From NCBI GenBank assembly GCA_021390615.1, contig JAJEJU010000023.1, forward strand, positions 62,001 through 126,000: a stretch of DNA of 64,000 nt. The letters run 5' to 3'. The notes under the pieces are model-generated. The model had not been told where the DNA came from. It saw only the letters and a program-made list of their open reading frames with translations, and made no database searches. The stretch comes from Rhodanobacteraceae bacterium ZG21-1 (GTDB lineage Bacteria; Pseudomonadota; Gammaproteobacteria; Xanthomonadales; Rhodanobacteraceae). Each line of letters begins with the position of its first letter. The stretch's first letter is position 1. The position numbers and the translations under genes were made by a program. Shown piece by piece: positions 50,781 through 59,755 of the stretch.

Positions 50781-50988
50781 AGCGCTACGCGTGCGCGGCG
50801 CGCTCGTGAGGCGGCGCACAGCACCCAAGCGGAGTCTCGGCCTGCGCATGCCTTCCGACGAGGGGTGAATCCGCCTGTTACGAACCGATCGCTCAGGAAT
50901 GGCGTCATCGCTTTCGCGCTGAACGGAGGGACTGCTTCGCATCGAAGGCGAGCGACTTCATCGTCCCTGCCCGGTGACACCAACGAGC

Positions 50989-51588
50989 CTAAGGCTTCGG
51001 TGCGTGATTCAAGGCCCAGACCAGCCACCATAGATTGAATGTCGCAAGGCCGGCGTAGCTCGCGATGTTGGCCCGGAACACGGCGGCTCGCAGCTGCGCA
51101 CGCGGCATGTCGCGCCGGAAACGCGTGACGATGGGAGCCTCGATGAGATACGAGGCGAAGAAGAACGGCAGCAACAGAAAGAGAGAGGCCGTCGGGACCA
51201 TCCAATAAAGTTGCTTCTCATAAGGAATCAGCCAGGGGGCTTGCCATGTGACGGCCAGGAACTTCTGAAATGTTGTGCTGAGCCCGAATGCCGCACTCCC
51301 TCCCGTCATCCATTCCAGCAGCACCAGGGCCATCCAGGTCAACGGAATGCCGACGATGGTCGACACCAGATTGGCGATGGCTGCGGACTTCGCGAATGAC
51401 GCCGCGCCTTGTTTCATCACTCGGCCCAGCACCACAACCTCCAGCAGGACGATGGGAATCAAGGCCAGAAGCATGGATGGGAAAGTTACGAACAGCATCG
51501 GTACGCCGGCATCGGCGCTGGCGTTCGTCGCAAGCATGCTGGCCGAGATGCCCAGCATGAGCAGGCGCATATTGTGAAGGCGTCGCAT
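50989..51588 (-). CDS. Hypothetical exported/membrane protein
   Basis: 199 residues: an N-terminal hydrophobic signal (M-L-G-I-S-A-S-M-L-A-T-N-A-S-A), then four more hydrophobic segments (about 25-50, 60-90, 125-145, 170-195). GGGAG upstream of ATG 51588 (complement) supports the start; the 65 codons further upstream are not protein-like. No family recognised. It begins a 51-59.5 kb stretch of short minus-strand genes of lower apparent GC. Confidence 0.65.
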   Translation of the reverse strand: MRRLHNMRLLMLGISASMLATNASADAGVPMLFVTFPSMLLALIPIVLLEVVVLGRVMKQGAASFAKSAAIANLVSTIVGIPLTWMALVLLEWMTGGSAAFGLSTTFQKFLAVTWQAPWLIPYEKQLYWMVPTASLFLLLPFFFASYLIEAPIVTRFRRDMPRAQLRAAVFRANIASYAGLATFNLWWLVWALNHAPKP

Positions 51589-51676
51589 ACCGTCGCTCCC
51601 CTGTCGTTCCCTGCCTGGCCTGTGCACTGCCGTGTCCTCCATGCATAAGAGGCGGCAATTTCGCCGCATCAAGCGA

Positions 51677-51949
51677 TTAGCGCTCGGTTTGTATCGCCAC
51701 CACGACGCACGCGTTGCCGCCAACGTCGATGGATTTCCGCCAGACGTTTTTCTTGTTCGGAACAGCCAGAAATTCGCCTCCATATGCCTTGGAGACCAAT
51801 TCCTTGTACAGGCCTGGAGTCAGCTCAGGCAACGCTCCGTGGGGAATATGGCTGCACCAAGTGGAAACAAAGCCTTTGAAATTGCTATGGCTTCCTTGTG
51901 CTATATGACTCGAGCCCTTGTATGACACCACATACGTGTAGAGTGGCAT
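51677..51949 (-). CDS. Hypothetical small soluble protein
   Basis: 90 residues (M-P-L-Y-T-Y-V-V-S-Y-K-G), no export signal. An AGGAAGG ribosome-binding sequence lies just before ATG 51949 (complement), which is preferred over an upstream in-frame extension that overlaps the neighbour's end. No family recognised with certainty. The compact size and orphan position are like immunity or stress proteins. Confidence 0.6.
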   Translation of the reverse strand: MPLYTYVVSYKGSSHIAQGSHSNFKGFVSTWCSHIPHGALPELTPGLYKELVSKAYGGEFLAVPNKKNVWRKSIDVGGNACVVVAIQTER

Positions 51950-52098
51950 GCTGCCTTCCTTCTCTAACTTTACCCGCGCGAAGATCTGCCTTGGATCATA
52001 AACGGACATGGCCTGCACAACAGCCCCGGCATTGATGATCGACATGTGCGGCTGCATGGCGCCAGCTTCGCCGCTCTCCAAGGCCAAGCCGTCATTCC

Positions 52099-53481
52099 TC
52101 AACGCTGCAGATAGAACAGCTCTTTATCCTCGGCGACGGTACCTGGCCAATATGCTGTGGCACGGCTGCAGGATTCGCGTTCGGGCGCGGCACTCCTCAC
52201 CACGATGCCTACGTTCTGCCAATAAATCCCACCCCGCGTCGAACGGCCGCAATCCTCCATCTCAAGGGTTCCGAATACGTTGACGGATCTGCCGATATAA
52301 GCCTTCGCGTGTTTGCTCAGATACTTCGGGTTTACGTAGCGGTAGTCGGCAATCGTCGAGGCGAGCGTTATCCGGCCCAACTCCAGTGCTTCGAGTCGTG
52401 CAGCCCGCTGGCTCATCACCGTCGAGAGGCAGCCGAACTCGCCCTCCGGATACGCCTGCCACGTCGGCACGTTGTGGCAATCGTTGCGCTCGATCAACCA
52501 CAGCTTCTGGCCGTCCACGAAATCGCCGAGGTCGCCGGCTTTGTAACCGGCACGCAGGTGGGCGAAGCTTTCAGCCATGCGCGCATCCAGCTCCAGCAAT
52601 TCGGGGTGGAAGCAGATGGTCGCTTCGGCGGCGACGACAGCACGGGAGCAGTCGATGACGTTCAACTTGCGCCGCCGCTCGATGATCTGGCGGGCTTCGG
52701 CGGCCAGTTCATCGGGTTCTTCGTCGTCCTCGATGCCGTTCACGTAACTGGCCACGGCCTTCAAGGCGGGCTCGATACGCCAAAGCGTAGACGCGGGCTG
52801 GCTGATGCAGCCGATGTCGCCCCAGATGAAAGGGCTGTCGAAGCCGTCGACCCGCACCAGGGTCCTGGGCATGGTGTCCAGCTCGCCGGCAAATCGCGCA
52901 TGGCCTTGGCGAACCGACAGCATGGCGGTCTTTATCGCGGTGCATGACGGATCGTAAAGGGGATAGGTTTTGCCCGGCACGAATACCAGCGTGGTATCGC
53001 CCCACGTAGCTCGGGCGGTATGTCTTGCCCCTTGGTAGGCGCCGGGAAGAACGGCCTTGAGGCTCTCGTCCAGCACGCCGTCGCTCTCGTCGAGGGGCAG
53101 CGCGCGCATGGGCCGCGTGCTGACGAGGCGGGTGACGTAGCTATCAGCATAGGTAGCCAAGCCATCGACCGGAAGATTGAGCATCCAGTCGGTAGAACTG
53201 CTGGGCGCGTGGCATGCGAAGCTCTTCGCCCTATCCAGGATCCACATCGGCTTTTTTTGATCGCAGGCGACGCGAAAAGCCTCGACATTGCCACTGGGAA
53301 TGCCGACGCTCTGTCCTACCGATTCCGACCCGACCTCCGCGAAGACCAGGCCCGGAATTTCCGTGTTCCCTTCGGGCGGATTGTCAGCATGCGCAACGCC
53401 CATGGCGCTCAACAGGAGCATGCAAGCACCAAGCTGAGCGATTCTCGCCAAGCAAGCCTTGCGCGGATTATGGACGTCCAC
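52099..53481 (-). CDS. Exported protein with C-terminal LprI-like domain
   Basis: 460 residues: a signal peptide (about 1-32, ending A-H-A), a long N-terminal region of unknown fold, an LprI-type (DUF1311-like) domain at about 270-370, and a C-terminal domain. The LprI part shows I-D-C-S-R-A-V-V-A-A-E, then C-F-H-P-E-L-L-E-L-D, R-N-D-C and E-F-G-C-L. Four Cys with this spacing form two disulfides in lysozyme-inhibitor LprI-like proteins. A periplasmic inhibitor or envelope stress role is possible. The 281 bases upstream to 53762 contain nothing recognisable. Confidence 0.75.
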   Translation of the reverse strand: MDVHNPRKACLARIAQLGACMLLLSAMGVAHADNPPEGNTEIPGLVFAEVGSESVGQSVGIPSGNVEAFRVACDQKKPMWILDRAKSFACHAPSSSTDWMLNLPVDGLATYADSYVTRLVSTRPMRALPLDESDGVLDESLKAVLPGAYQGARHTARATWGDTTLVFVPGKTYPLYDPSCTAIKTAMLSVRQGHARFAGELDTMPRTLVRVDGFDSPFIWGDIGCISQPASTLWRIEPALKAVASYVNGIEDDEEPDELAAEARQIIERRRKLNVIDCSRAVVAAEATICFHPELLELDARMAESFAHLRAGYKAGDLGDFVDGQKLWLIERNDCHNVPTWQAYPEGEFGCLSTVMSQRAARLEALELGRITLASTIADYRYVNPKYLSKHAKAYIGRSVNVFGTLEMEDCGRSTRGGIYWQNVGIVVRSAAPERESCSRATAYWPGTVAEDKELFYLQR

Positions 53482-53762
53482 ATTTCCCCCTTGATTGATT
53501 GGACTGCCAGGTCTTCCAGCTGACAGGCAGGCAGCACCCCGCTGGACCGCATCCGGCCGAGACCATCGCAGGTCGTGCCCGGAGGAGCATCACCCTCCCC
53601 GCACATGTCATGCCATGGCGCGCGGCTTACGCAAGCCCGCCAGCTGGCAGTCTCCAGAGAAGTTGCGCCAGCCTCATAGCAGCGTTCTGACAAAGATGTG
53701 CCCACCGAAGGATCAAGGCAGACCTTTCGATTATCAATGTCCGCCCACCAGGCGCGGGCTGG

Positions 53763-54098
53763 TCAGTCATGAGTCGGCCGCGTGCCTTGCCCATCGAACG
53801 GAACATCGCAGTTCACGCACTTGGAAGACCAGCCGCTCCAATGCCACGAGCAGTAGAACAGTTGCTTGCATCGTGGGCATGTACTGAACGACCAGGCAAC
53901 CACAGGAACGACCATCAATCCCATGGTCGCCAGCGCGACGTATGGAAAGAGCGCAGGCGAGATCACCGACGCGACGGTGAAGATCAGCGGAACGCACAGC
54001 ATGGCGCCTAAGGCGAAGACCCTCCTTCGACGTATCCGCGCGAGCCCCTCGGCGACGGCTGGAGCCACCGGATCGCCATACGTGTACTTTCCAGGCAC
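53763..54098 (-). CDS. Small membrane protein with C-terminal zinc ribbon
   Basis: 111 residues starting at GTG 54098 (complement), with GGAGG six bases upstream. Two membrane helices (about 27-47 and 50-70) are followed by a Cys4 knuckle, C-P-R-C then C-V-N-C about 20 residues later, likely a zinc site. No family recognised. The gene lies in the run of short minus-strand genes. Confidence 0.65.
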   Translation of the reverse strand: MPGKYTYGDPVAPAVAEGLARIRRRRVFALGAMLCVPLIFTVASVISPALFPYVALATMGLMVVPVVAWSFSTCPRCKQLFYCSWHWSGWSSKCVNCDVPFDGQGTRPTHD

Positions 54099-54164
54099 TT
54101 CAGCCTCCAGTCCGGAATGTCTGCCATGGATCGGGAGCCGACATTACCTGCGACATCGGATCGT

Positions 54165-54842
54165 TCAATAAAACTGGCACGAGAACCGCCACTGGCCGTC
54201 CTGCGATCGATGGAAGTAGCCAACCCCGTTGTCCGCCCACATCCAGTTCACTTTCTCTTCCGACCCCACCTGAAAGACAAAGTCCTCAATGCCCACGCCA
54301 TGTTGTATGTCCGCCGGATAGCCACCGAATTTGGTGCCGGCATAGCGATTGAAATCGTAGAAGAAGCTGTCGCTGGCTTGCTCGTCCGCGTTGACTGCGG
54401 ACAAGTCCAGCAGCTCCCACGCATCTTCCCAACCCGGAGCGTCGTCGACGATCTTCCGCCATCGAATGGGAAAGCTGCGATACGGCGTCTCAACGGCAGG
54501 CAACGGCACCAGCCCCGTGATGTCCGCGTACTCGCGAATCAGCCAGCCTTCGCCATGCGGCAGGTCGAAGGGATGGCTTTCCAGATTGTGGAAGAGCACC
54601 AGCAGCGAGACGCGCTCAAGCTGCGGCGGGACAAACGGAAGCTCTTCCACGCGGACTTGAAGAAGAGGAAACATCGGCCTGCCGTTCCACTGCGGCAGAC
54701 CTTCGCCGGGGTGAGAAACAGCTTTCAGGAACCATGAAGTGACGGGATCATCGGACGGGCGAAAGCCGCCGACCTCCGCAATCGAAGCAGGCCGCAACTT
54801 GGCCCTGAGCCGATCAAGCGTCTGGCTCGCCTCGGCATTCAT
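54165..54842 (-). CDS. DUF1963 (YwqG-like) family protein
   Basis: 225 residues of the DUF1963 family: early P-x-W-N-G-R-P-M-F-P-L-L-Q-V, then L-V-L-F-H-N-L-E, and near the C-terminus F-G-G-Y-P-A-D-I-Q. Bacillus subtilis ywqG lies beside the ywqJ toxin and ywqK immunity genes, and DUF1963 proteins occur in toxin-immunity loci, so an immunity-like role is possible. No toxin is visible here. Cytoplasmic, no membrane segment. Confidence 0.85.
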   Translation of the reverse strand: MNAEASQTLDRLRAKLRPASIAEVGGFRPSDDPVTSWFLKAVSHPGEGLPQWNGRPMFPLLQVRVEELPFVPPQLERVSLLVLFHNLESHPFDLPHGEGWLIREYADITGLVPLPAVETPYRSFPIRWRKIVDDAPGWEDAWELLDLSAVNADEQASDSFFYDFNRYAGTKFGGYPADIQHGVGIEDFVFQVGSEEKVNWMWADNGVGYFHRSQDGQWRFSCQFY

Positions 54843-54926
54843 GAAAGGCCTCTCGCTGGCGAGTCGAAGCTCATGTCGCCGGCGCCATCAGCAACGGATT
54901 GGAAACAGATGCGCCAGGCAGCCATA

Positions 54927-55418
54927 TCAGTTGATGAACAAGAGCATCGCGTCATGCCTGTTTGCCGCTTCGCGATAGAAGCTCACCAGATTCCTGAAAT
55001 GCTCGAGGACGTATGAGCGACCGAAGTCGTCATCACGTGACCAGATTTGCGGATAGACCTCTTGCTCGTCCATGGCCCTTCCGTCGTAGCGTGCATTGAA
55101 ATCTGCCTCGGATAGCTCTGACAAAGCATGGGCAACCTCCTTTACCTGATCCTGCGACAGGTAACGGGCAGAGCCATAGCCAACGTCTTCTCCGATCTCG
55201 GTTCCATTTAGTACGGTCAGGCCTAAAACACCTTGTCCCTCCCATGGGGTGCCGTTCAACATGAAGTGAATGGCGTGCCACGCTTTGTCGACGTCCAGAG
55301 CATTCGCCGGACCTTCGTCGCCTTCTGGGTATAGAAAAGCGATGACTTCTTCGGGGTTGTCCTGGAGACGGTTCAACGTAGCTCCATCGACAGCGACGAA
55401 ATTACCAATCATCGACAT
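54927..55418 (-). CDS. DUF1877 (YfbM-like) family protein
   Basis: 163 residues with the YfbM-type start M-S-M-I-G-N-F-V-A-V, the core L-D-V-D-K-A-W-H-A-I-H-F-M-L-N-G and the late D-x-E-V-Y-P-x-I-W. E. coli YfbM has no known function. ATG 55418 (complement) is preferred over an upstream in-frame start because it gives the family N-terminus. Close to the DUF1963 gene, same strand, separated by 84 bases. Confidence 0.88.
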   Translation of the reverse strand: MSMIGNFVAVDGATLNRLQDNPEEVIAFLYPEGDEGPANALDVDKAWHAIHFMLNGTPWEGQGVLGLTVLNGTEIGEDVGYGSARYLSQDQVKEVAHALSELSEADFNARYDGRAMDEQEVYPQIWSRDDDFGRSYVLEHFRNLVSFYREAANRHDAMLLFIN

Positions 55419-55566
55419 GCATTTCCCCTTGCATACAGTTTCAACAGAACTTGCTTGCATCTAGGATCGGGCATCCGCTGGAAGCAGCAATCTCAAGTGG
55501 CCAACGCAAAACCACTTCCACTCGGACGTCTATAGCCTCGACTGAGACCACAACCGAAAGCGGACG

Positions 55567-56070
55567 TCACCTGAAGAACATGATTGCAACGGCCACGATC
55601 GTACCGACCAGAAATAGCCAGGCCTCTCCTAGCTGCCACTGCATTGCAAAGTTCGCCGAAGCTCCGACCTCGTGCTTGCCCTGCGCAATCGTCCGGCGGG
55701 TCAGGATGTAAACGTAGAAGCCAAGTATCACCGCGGCACCGGAGATGGGCAGATTAGCCGAGCCGTTGAACGACCTGGCGATAATGCACCATAGAAGTAT
55801 TCCAAACATCGTTACGCCTCGACCTACAACGCCATACTTCCAGAGCGTGTCTCTGGCCGAAGGCTGGGTGCTCGCCGCAATTTGTGCGCGCCGTGCAGCG
55901 ACATCGTCCAGTTCGCGAGTGGAGGCACCTCGATCAAGCAGCTCTTCTCGCAGTGCAGTCTCGGCCCACTCTGTGCGCCCCTCAATGGACCACATTTCCC
56001 TCAGCGCGGCTGTTTCCAATTCTGCGAAGTGCCGCCGCGCGTTCGCAGTCTGACTGCTGTTATCCGTCAT
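55567..56070 (-). CDS. Hypothetical two- to three-helix membrane protein
   Basis: 167 residues: a soluble N-terminal helical region rich in Glu/Arg (A-E-L-E-T-A-A-L-R-E-M-W) followed by hydrophobic segments at about 85-105, 110-128 and 145-165. ATG 56070 (complement) is chosen; GGGGAGG lies about ten bases upstream. No family recognised. The region from here to the next gene (248 bases) holds nothing recognisable. Confidence 0.6.
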   Translation of the reverse strand: MTDNSSQTANARRHFAELETAALREMWSIEGRTEWAETALREELLDRGASTRELDDVAARRAQIAASTQPSARDTLWKYGVVGRGVTMFGILLWCIIARSFNGSANLPISGAAVILGFYVYILTRRTIAQGKHEVGASANFAMQWQLGEAWLFLVGTIVAVAIMFFR

Positions 56071-56318
56071 TGATGTGCTGCCTCCCCTTCCCCTGACGCC
56101 CACCTAATCATGTCCGTTCTAGGTAAAGAACGTGTCCACCGAGTAATCAACGGCAACATGAACGCTCAGGCTGCCAGTCGATGCGCTCAAACTACAAGAT
56201 CTTCGTGAAAGTTAGGCCATTCCGGCGAACAACATCGGAATGTTCGCGCACCATGGCCAACCATGCCGCCATATCGGCAGGTCATCGCTTCCTACACCGC
56301 TGTCCTCACCGGCACCAC

Positions 56319-57335
56319 TCAAGCCTGCACCGCCCGCTGCCGCCGCCGCGCCTCCAGCCAGATCACCAGCCCCAGTGCGCTGCCGCCGCCGAGCAGGCCG
56401 CCGGCGACGAAGCCCAGCGAGGGCGCGATGCGGCTGAAGTACAGCGTATAGCCCTGGATCACCAGAAAGGTCACCGCATAGCCGCGCAGCATGGCGAAGC
56501 GCAGGCGGACGCCGGCCCCCAGCAGGGCCGCGTTGCCCAGCGCCCAGAGCGCATTGAACAGCACCAGCTCTCCGGCGCCGGCCTCGTACCAGCGGTTCAT
56601 GTCGCCGAAGTTGCCGAAGATCGACAGCAGCCACAGCGCCATCTCGGCGAAGAACAGGCCGCAGGAGATCCACACCTTGGCGAAACCGCGATAGTTGGCG
56701 AGGCGGCCGGCCTCGGCGTCGTAGTGCCAGGCGCCGGCACCGATGATGACGGCGGCCGCACCGAGGAAGCGCAGCGGATAGTTCATGCCGAACCAGTAGG
56801 CGCCCCAGCCTTCTTCGTAGCCGGTGGCGCCACCGAACCAGACGAAGAACACCACGCTGCTCAGCACCATCAGCAGGATGTTGTTGAACGCGTAGCTCAT
56901 CGCCACCAGCACGACCAGGTCGATCAGCAGCAGGGCCGGCCAGTTGCCCGAGCCGGTGGAGAAGATCATGCCGAGCACGAAGCTCAGGCCGACCAGGCCG
57001 ATGGCGCCGAGCAGTTCCAGCGTGCGCGGCGGCCAGCGGTAGCTGCGCTTCTTCAAGGCGTAGGCACCGCCGAACAACGCCGTCACCGCGACCGCCAGCA
57101 GCATGGCGAGATTCGGCAGGGTGAAGAACTGCGCCTCGCTGAGCACGCGATACAGCCCGGCCGCCACGCCGACGCCGCCGAAGATCGAGAACCAGCGCCC
57201 CAGCGCATGCCAGTCCCAGCGGCCCACGCTGTAGCGCTCGGCCAGATCGGCATGCTGCGCCGGCGTCAGCAGGCCTTCGCGCAGCCACTGATCGAACTCG
57301 ACGTGCAGCATGCGGTTGCGCGCCAGCGGACTCAT
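56319..57335 (-). CDS. DUF2157-like polytopic membrane protein (second of a pair)
   Basis: 338 residues: a soluble head of about 60 residues (L-T-P-A-Q-H-A-D-L-A-E-R-Y), then about nine membrane helices. Its ATG overlaps the stop of the upstream gene by four bases, so the two are translated together. The head and W-x-x-G/L-R-x-F-S-I-F-G-G segment match the layout of the neighbouring DUF2157 gene, so the pair probably arose by duplication. Function unknown. Confidence 0.75.
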   Translation of the reverse strand: MSPLARNRMLHVEFDQWLREGLLTPAQHADLAERYSVGRWDWHALGRWFSIFGGVGVAAGLYRVLSEAQFFTLPNLAMLLAVAVTALFGGAYALKKRSYRWPPRTLELLGAIGLVGLSFVLGMIFSTGSGNWPALLLIDLVVLVAMSYAFNNILLMVLSSVVFFVWFGGATGYEEGWGAYWFGMNYPLRFLGAAAVIIGAGAWHYDAEAGRLANYRGFAKVWISCGLFFAEMALWLLSIFGNFGDMNRWYEAGAGELVLFNALWALGNAALLGAGVRLRFAMLRGYAVTFLVIQGYTLYFSRIAPSLGFVAGGLLGGGSALGLVIWLEARRRQRAVQA

Positions 57336-58321
57336 GGCGTCACCTCCGCAGACGTCGCCTTCGTGCGGCGTCCGCGCCACTCGAAGACGAAACCCAGCAG
57401 CAACGCGACCAGGCCGCCCAACAGCAGGAACGGACCCGCGCCCAGGCGATCCCAGGCGTGCTCGTAGAAGCGCGTATAGATGTCGATGCCGAGGAACACG
57501 ATGCCGAAGCCGGTGAAACGCCCGTCCTTGAAACGCCCCCCGAGCACGATCTCGGCGATGCAGGCCAGGGTGAAGCCGGCGATCCACCATCCCGCGTCAT
57601 CGTGGCTGACCTCGATGCTCATCAGCAACAACGAGAGGTTGCCGTAGAGCAGGCCCAGGATCAGGTATAGCCGTCCGAAGCCGGCGTAGCGTGCCAGCAC
57701 ACCATCTTCGGCATGCAGGTGCCAGGTGCCCAACGCCGCAGCGGCGAAGCCGATCACGGCCATGATGGGCGGATCGGCGATATCCGCGAAATAGCTGCCG
57801 GAACCCATATAGGCCGAGCGGCTGCCGATGGCGTGGAAGATCGCCAGCAGGCCCAGCAGCAGCGGCCAGCGCAGCGCATAGCGATAAGCCACCGCCAGGC
57901 TGATCGCAGCCGGCACGAACAAGCTGAAGCACAGCGCTTCCCGGCCATCACCGACCAGCAGGGCGGCCAGCACGAATACCGCCAGCAACCCCAGCGTGGT
58001 GATCGCGGCACCGGTGACCGGGTAAGGCCGCGTCACATTGCTGGACATGCGCACGCCGAAATAAATCATGCCGATGGCGAACGCGGCCAGCATCAGGTTG
58101 GCCGGCAGGGCGGCGTCAGCCATCAGCTTGACCACGCCGAACAAGGTGCCGCCCACCAGCAACACGCCGCTCAGGGCCAGCCAGCGCAGCGCTACCTCGA
58201 GCGCGCCGCCGGGCTGCCGGTAGCGCTGCGCCAGGCGCTCGGCGGTGGCTGCATCGATGCGCTGTTCCTGCTGCCATGCCGCGATCTCGTGCAGCAGCAG
58301 TTCCGCCTTGGCCTGTTTCAT
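57332..58321 (-). CDS. DUF2157 polytopic membrane protein (first of a pair)
   Basis: 329 residues: an N-terminal soluble domain (E-I-A-A-W-Q-Q-E-Q-R-I-D-A-A-T-A-E-R-L-A) and about nine membrane helices from residue 45 on. It fits the DUF2157 family. It overlaps the downstream gene by ATGA. No catalytic motif visible; a structural or transport-like role is open. Confidence 0.75.
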   Translation of the reverse strand: MKQAKAELLLHEIAAWQQEQRIDAATAERLAQRYRQPGGALEVALRWLALSGVLLVGGTLFGVVKLMADAALPANLMLAAFAIGMIYFGVRMSSNVTRPYPVTGAAITTLGLLAVFVLAALLVGDGREALCFSLFVPAAISLAVAYRYALRWPLLLGLLAIFHAIGSRSAYMGSGSYFADIADPPIMAVIGFAAAALGTWHLHAEDGVLARYAGFGRLYLILGLLYGNLSLLLMSIEVSHDDAGWWIAGFTLACIAEIVLGGRFKDGRFTGFGIVFLGIDIYTRFYEHAWDRLGAGPFLLLGGLVALLLGFVFEWRGRRTKATSAEVTP

Positions 58322-58486
58322 TGCCTTCGTCGCTCCTTGTCGAAACCCATCACGGCGATGGGCGTCACTTCTCCGAAACTTTCGGCAGCATACTACCGCC
58401 CGGGGTCACGCCACTGCAGCACTTCGGCAAGGTGTGCAAAATCGGCGGCTATTTCCAGCCGGTGTCGTGCTACGTCGCCGGATCGG

Positions 58487-58714
58487 CTAGGCCGGCCGTT
58501 CGATCAGCACCAGTTCGTCGGTGGCCTCGTCGATGTAGTGCACCAGGCCGCCAAAGTCGGTATCGACCATGATGCCCCGGCCCAGATAGGCCCAGTGCGC
58601 CGCGCCGGGCAGGTATCGACCCAGATCCATCGAGGCGATCACCACGCCGTGGTAGAGGCCGTCGATGCGCACGCGGTCGCCGGGCTCGATGTCGCGGCCA
58701 TCGGGGTATGTCAT
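58487..58714 (-). CDS. Small conserved protein of unknown function
   Basis: 75 residues, soluble. It starts M-T-Y-P-D-G-R-D-I-E-P-G-D-R-V-R-I-D-G and ends with a G-L-V-H-Y-I-D-E segment. This short beta-rich pattern (Y-P-D-G ... G-D-x-V ... G-V-V ... A-Y-L ... G-L-I/V-H-Y) is one I recognise from orphan proteins in Pseudomonas and Xanthomonas but cannot name. ATG 58714 (complement) is preferred over the GTG just before it. Confidence 0.65.
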   Translation of the reverse strand: MTYPDGRDIEPGDRVRIDGLYHGVVIASMDLGRYLPGAAHWAYLGRGIMVDTDFGGLVHYIDEATDELVLIERPA

Positions 58715-58999
58715 CACGGCATCCGCAACGAAGCCTGGATCGTGGCCGCAGGGGTTCGCCTGCGGTTTTTCCGACTTGCCCGGCGCGCGATATCGGCTAC
58801 CGCCCCCTGTCCCTGATCCATCGGCGCGTTGTTCATACCGCGCATCGCTGCGACGGCATCGCGCAGCGCCCTGCCCCGACGCAGTGGGGGCAGCGGCATG
58901 ACTTGCACCAGGCCTCGATCGTCATCGCAAGACGAGGCGCGCACATCTTCACGAGACTTCCCGGAAGGGTCGGTGTTCGCCAGGCCGCGCAAGCGCAGC

Positions 59000-59521
59000 T
59001 CACGCGTCGCCGTGGAAGTGGGTCGCATACTTGATCAGCCACTGCTTGCCCTGCTCGACATCTTCCGGCTGCCTGCCGAGGATCCAGTCGCTCGCACGCG
59101 GCACGCCGGCGGGGTCCTGCCCGATCGCCTGCCCGACCAGAATCTTTCCTTGCGGCAGCGCCAGGAAACTGAAGACGCCGGCGGATTGCGCGCCCGGCTT
59201 GGATGATCGCCAGGTGCCGTACAGGTAACGCTCGTCGTGCAGCAGGCATTCCCCGCGCCAGGCATGCCCGCCGGAATTGTCGAAGTTGACCAGCTGCAGC
59301 TTGCCCTTGTGCGCCGAGATCTCGACTTTCTCGGTCACCCAGCGCCGCGGATCGTCCGCTTCCTGCCAGGTGGACAGCCAGGTGCCGAGCAGACCTTTTT
59401 TGCGCGAATAAATCCGCGTATCCCGCCAGGTCGGCAGCTTGTAGAAAAACCAGGCCAGCAAGATCGGAAACAGCACGCTGAAGAATAAGACGGATAAAAC
59501 CGAGACGAGCTTGTCGTTCAT
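59000..59521 (-). CDS. Hypothetical single-pass membrane protein with beta-rich C-terminal domain
   Basis: 173 residues: a membrane helix at about 8-27 (V-L-F-F-S-V-L-F-P-I-L-L-A-W), then a soluble domain with L-L-G-T-W-L-S-T-W, Y-L-Y-G-T-W-R-S and W-I-L-G-R-Q. Repeated G-x-W patterns suggest a beta-barrel or lipocalin-like fold. No family recognised. The 234 bases to the next gene and the 285 bases on the other side contain nothing else supported. Confidence 0.6.
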   Translation of the reverse strand: MNDKLVSVLSVLFFSVLFPILLAWFFYKLPTWRDTRIYSRKKGLLGTWLSTWQEADDPRRWVTEKVEISAHKGKLQLVNFDNSGGHAWRGECLLHDERYLYGTWRSSKPGAQSAGVFSFLALPQGKILVGQAIGQDPAGVPRASDWILGRQPEDVEQGKQWLIKYATHFHGDA

Positions 59522-59755
59522 GGAGCCCCCATCGCGATCCAGCGCTCACGCAGGCCAGGCCTGCGCGTCTCATGAAAATCCGGCGGCGTTTGCTGCAGTC
59601 CTCCGAGGCGCTCACCCCGCACCGGCATCCTCCTCAGCCGGATCGCCCCGGATCGACGGGACGAACCAGCCGTGGCTTATCGAGCCCCCGAACTCATCCG
59701 GCCCGGCTTGCGATGCCGCTCCCCAGCGTGCGCGCCCGAAGGCCGCAGCGCCTGC

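Noticed and set aside
53409-53705. Minus-strand open frame upstream of the LprI-like gene
   Set aside because: It overlaps that gene's signal peptide region in another frame and the translation has no coherent pattern.
58714-59028. Minus-strand open frame between two small genes
   Set aside because: It overlaps the end of the neighbouring gene, is Arg/Ala-rich, has no domain pattern and no ribosome-binding site.
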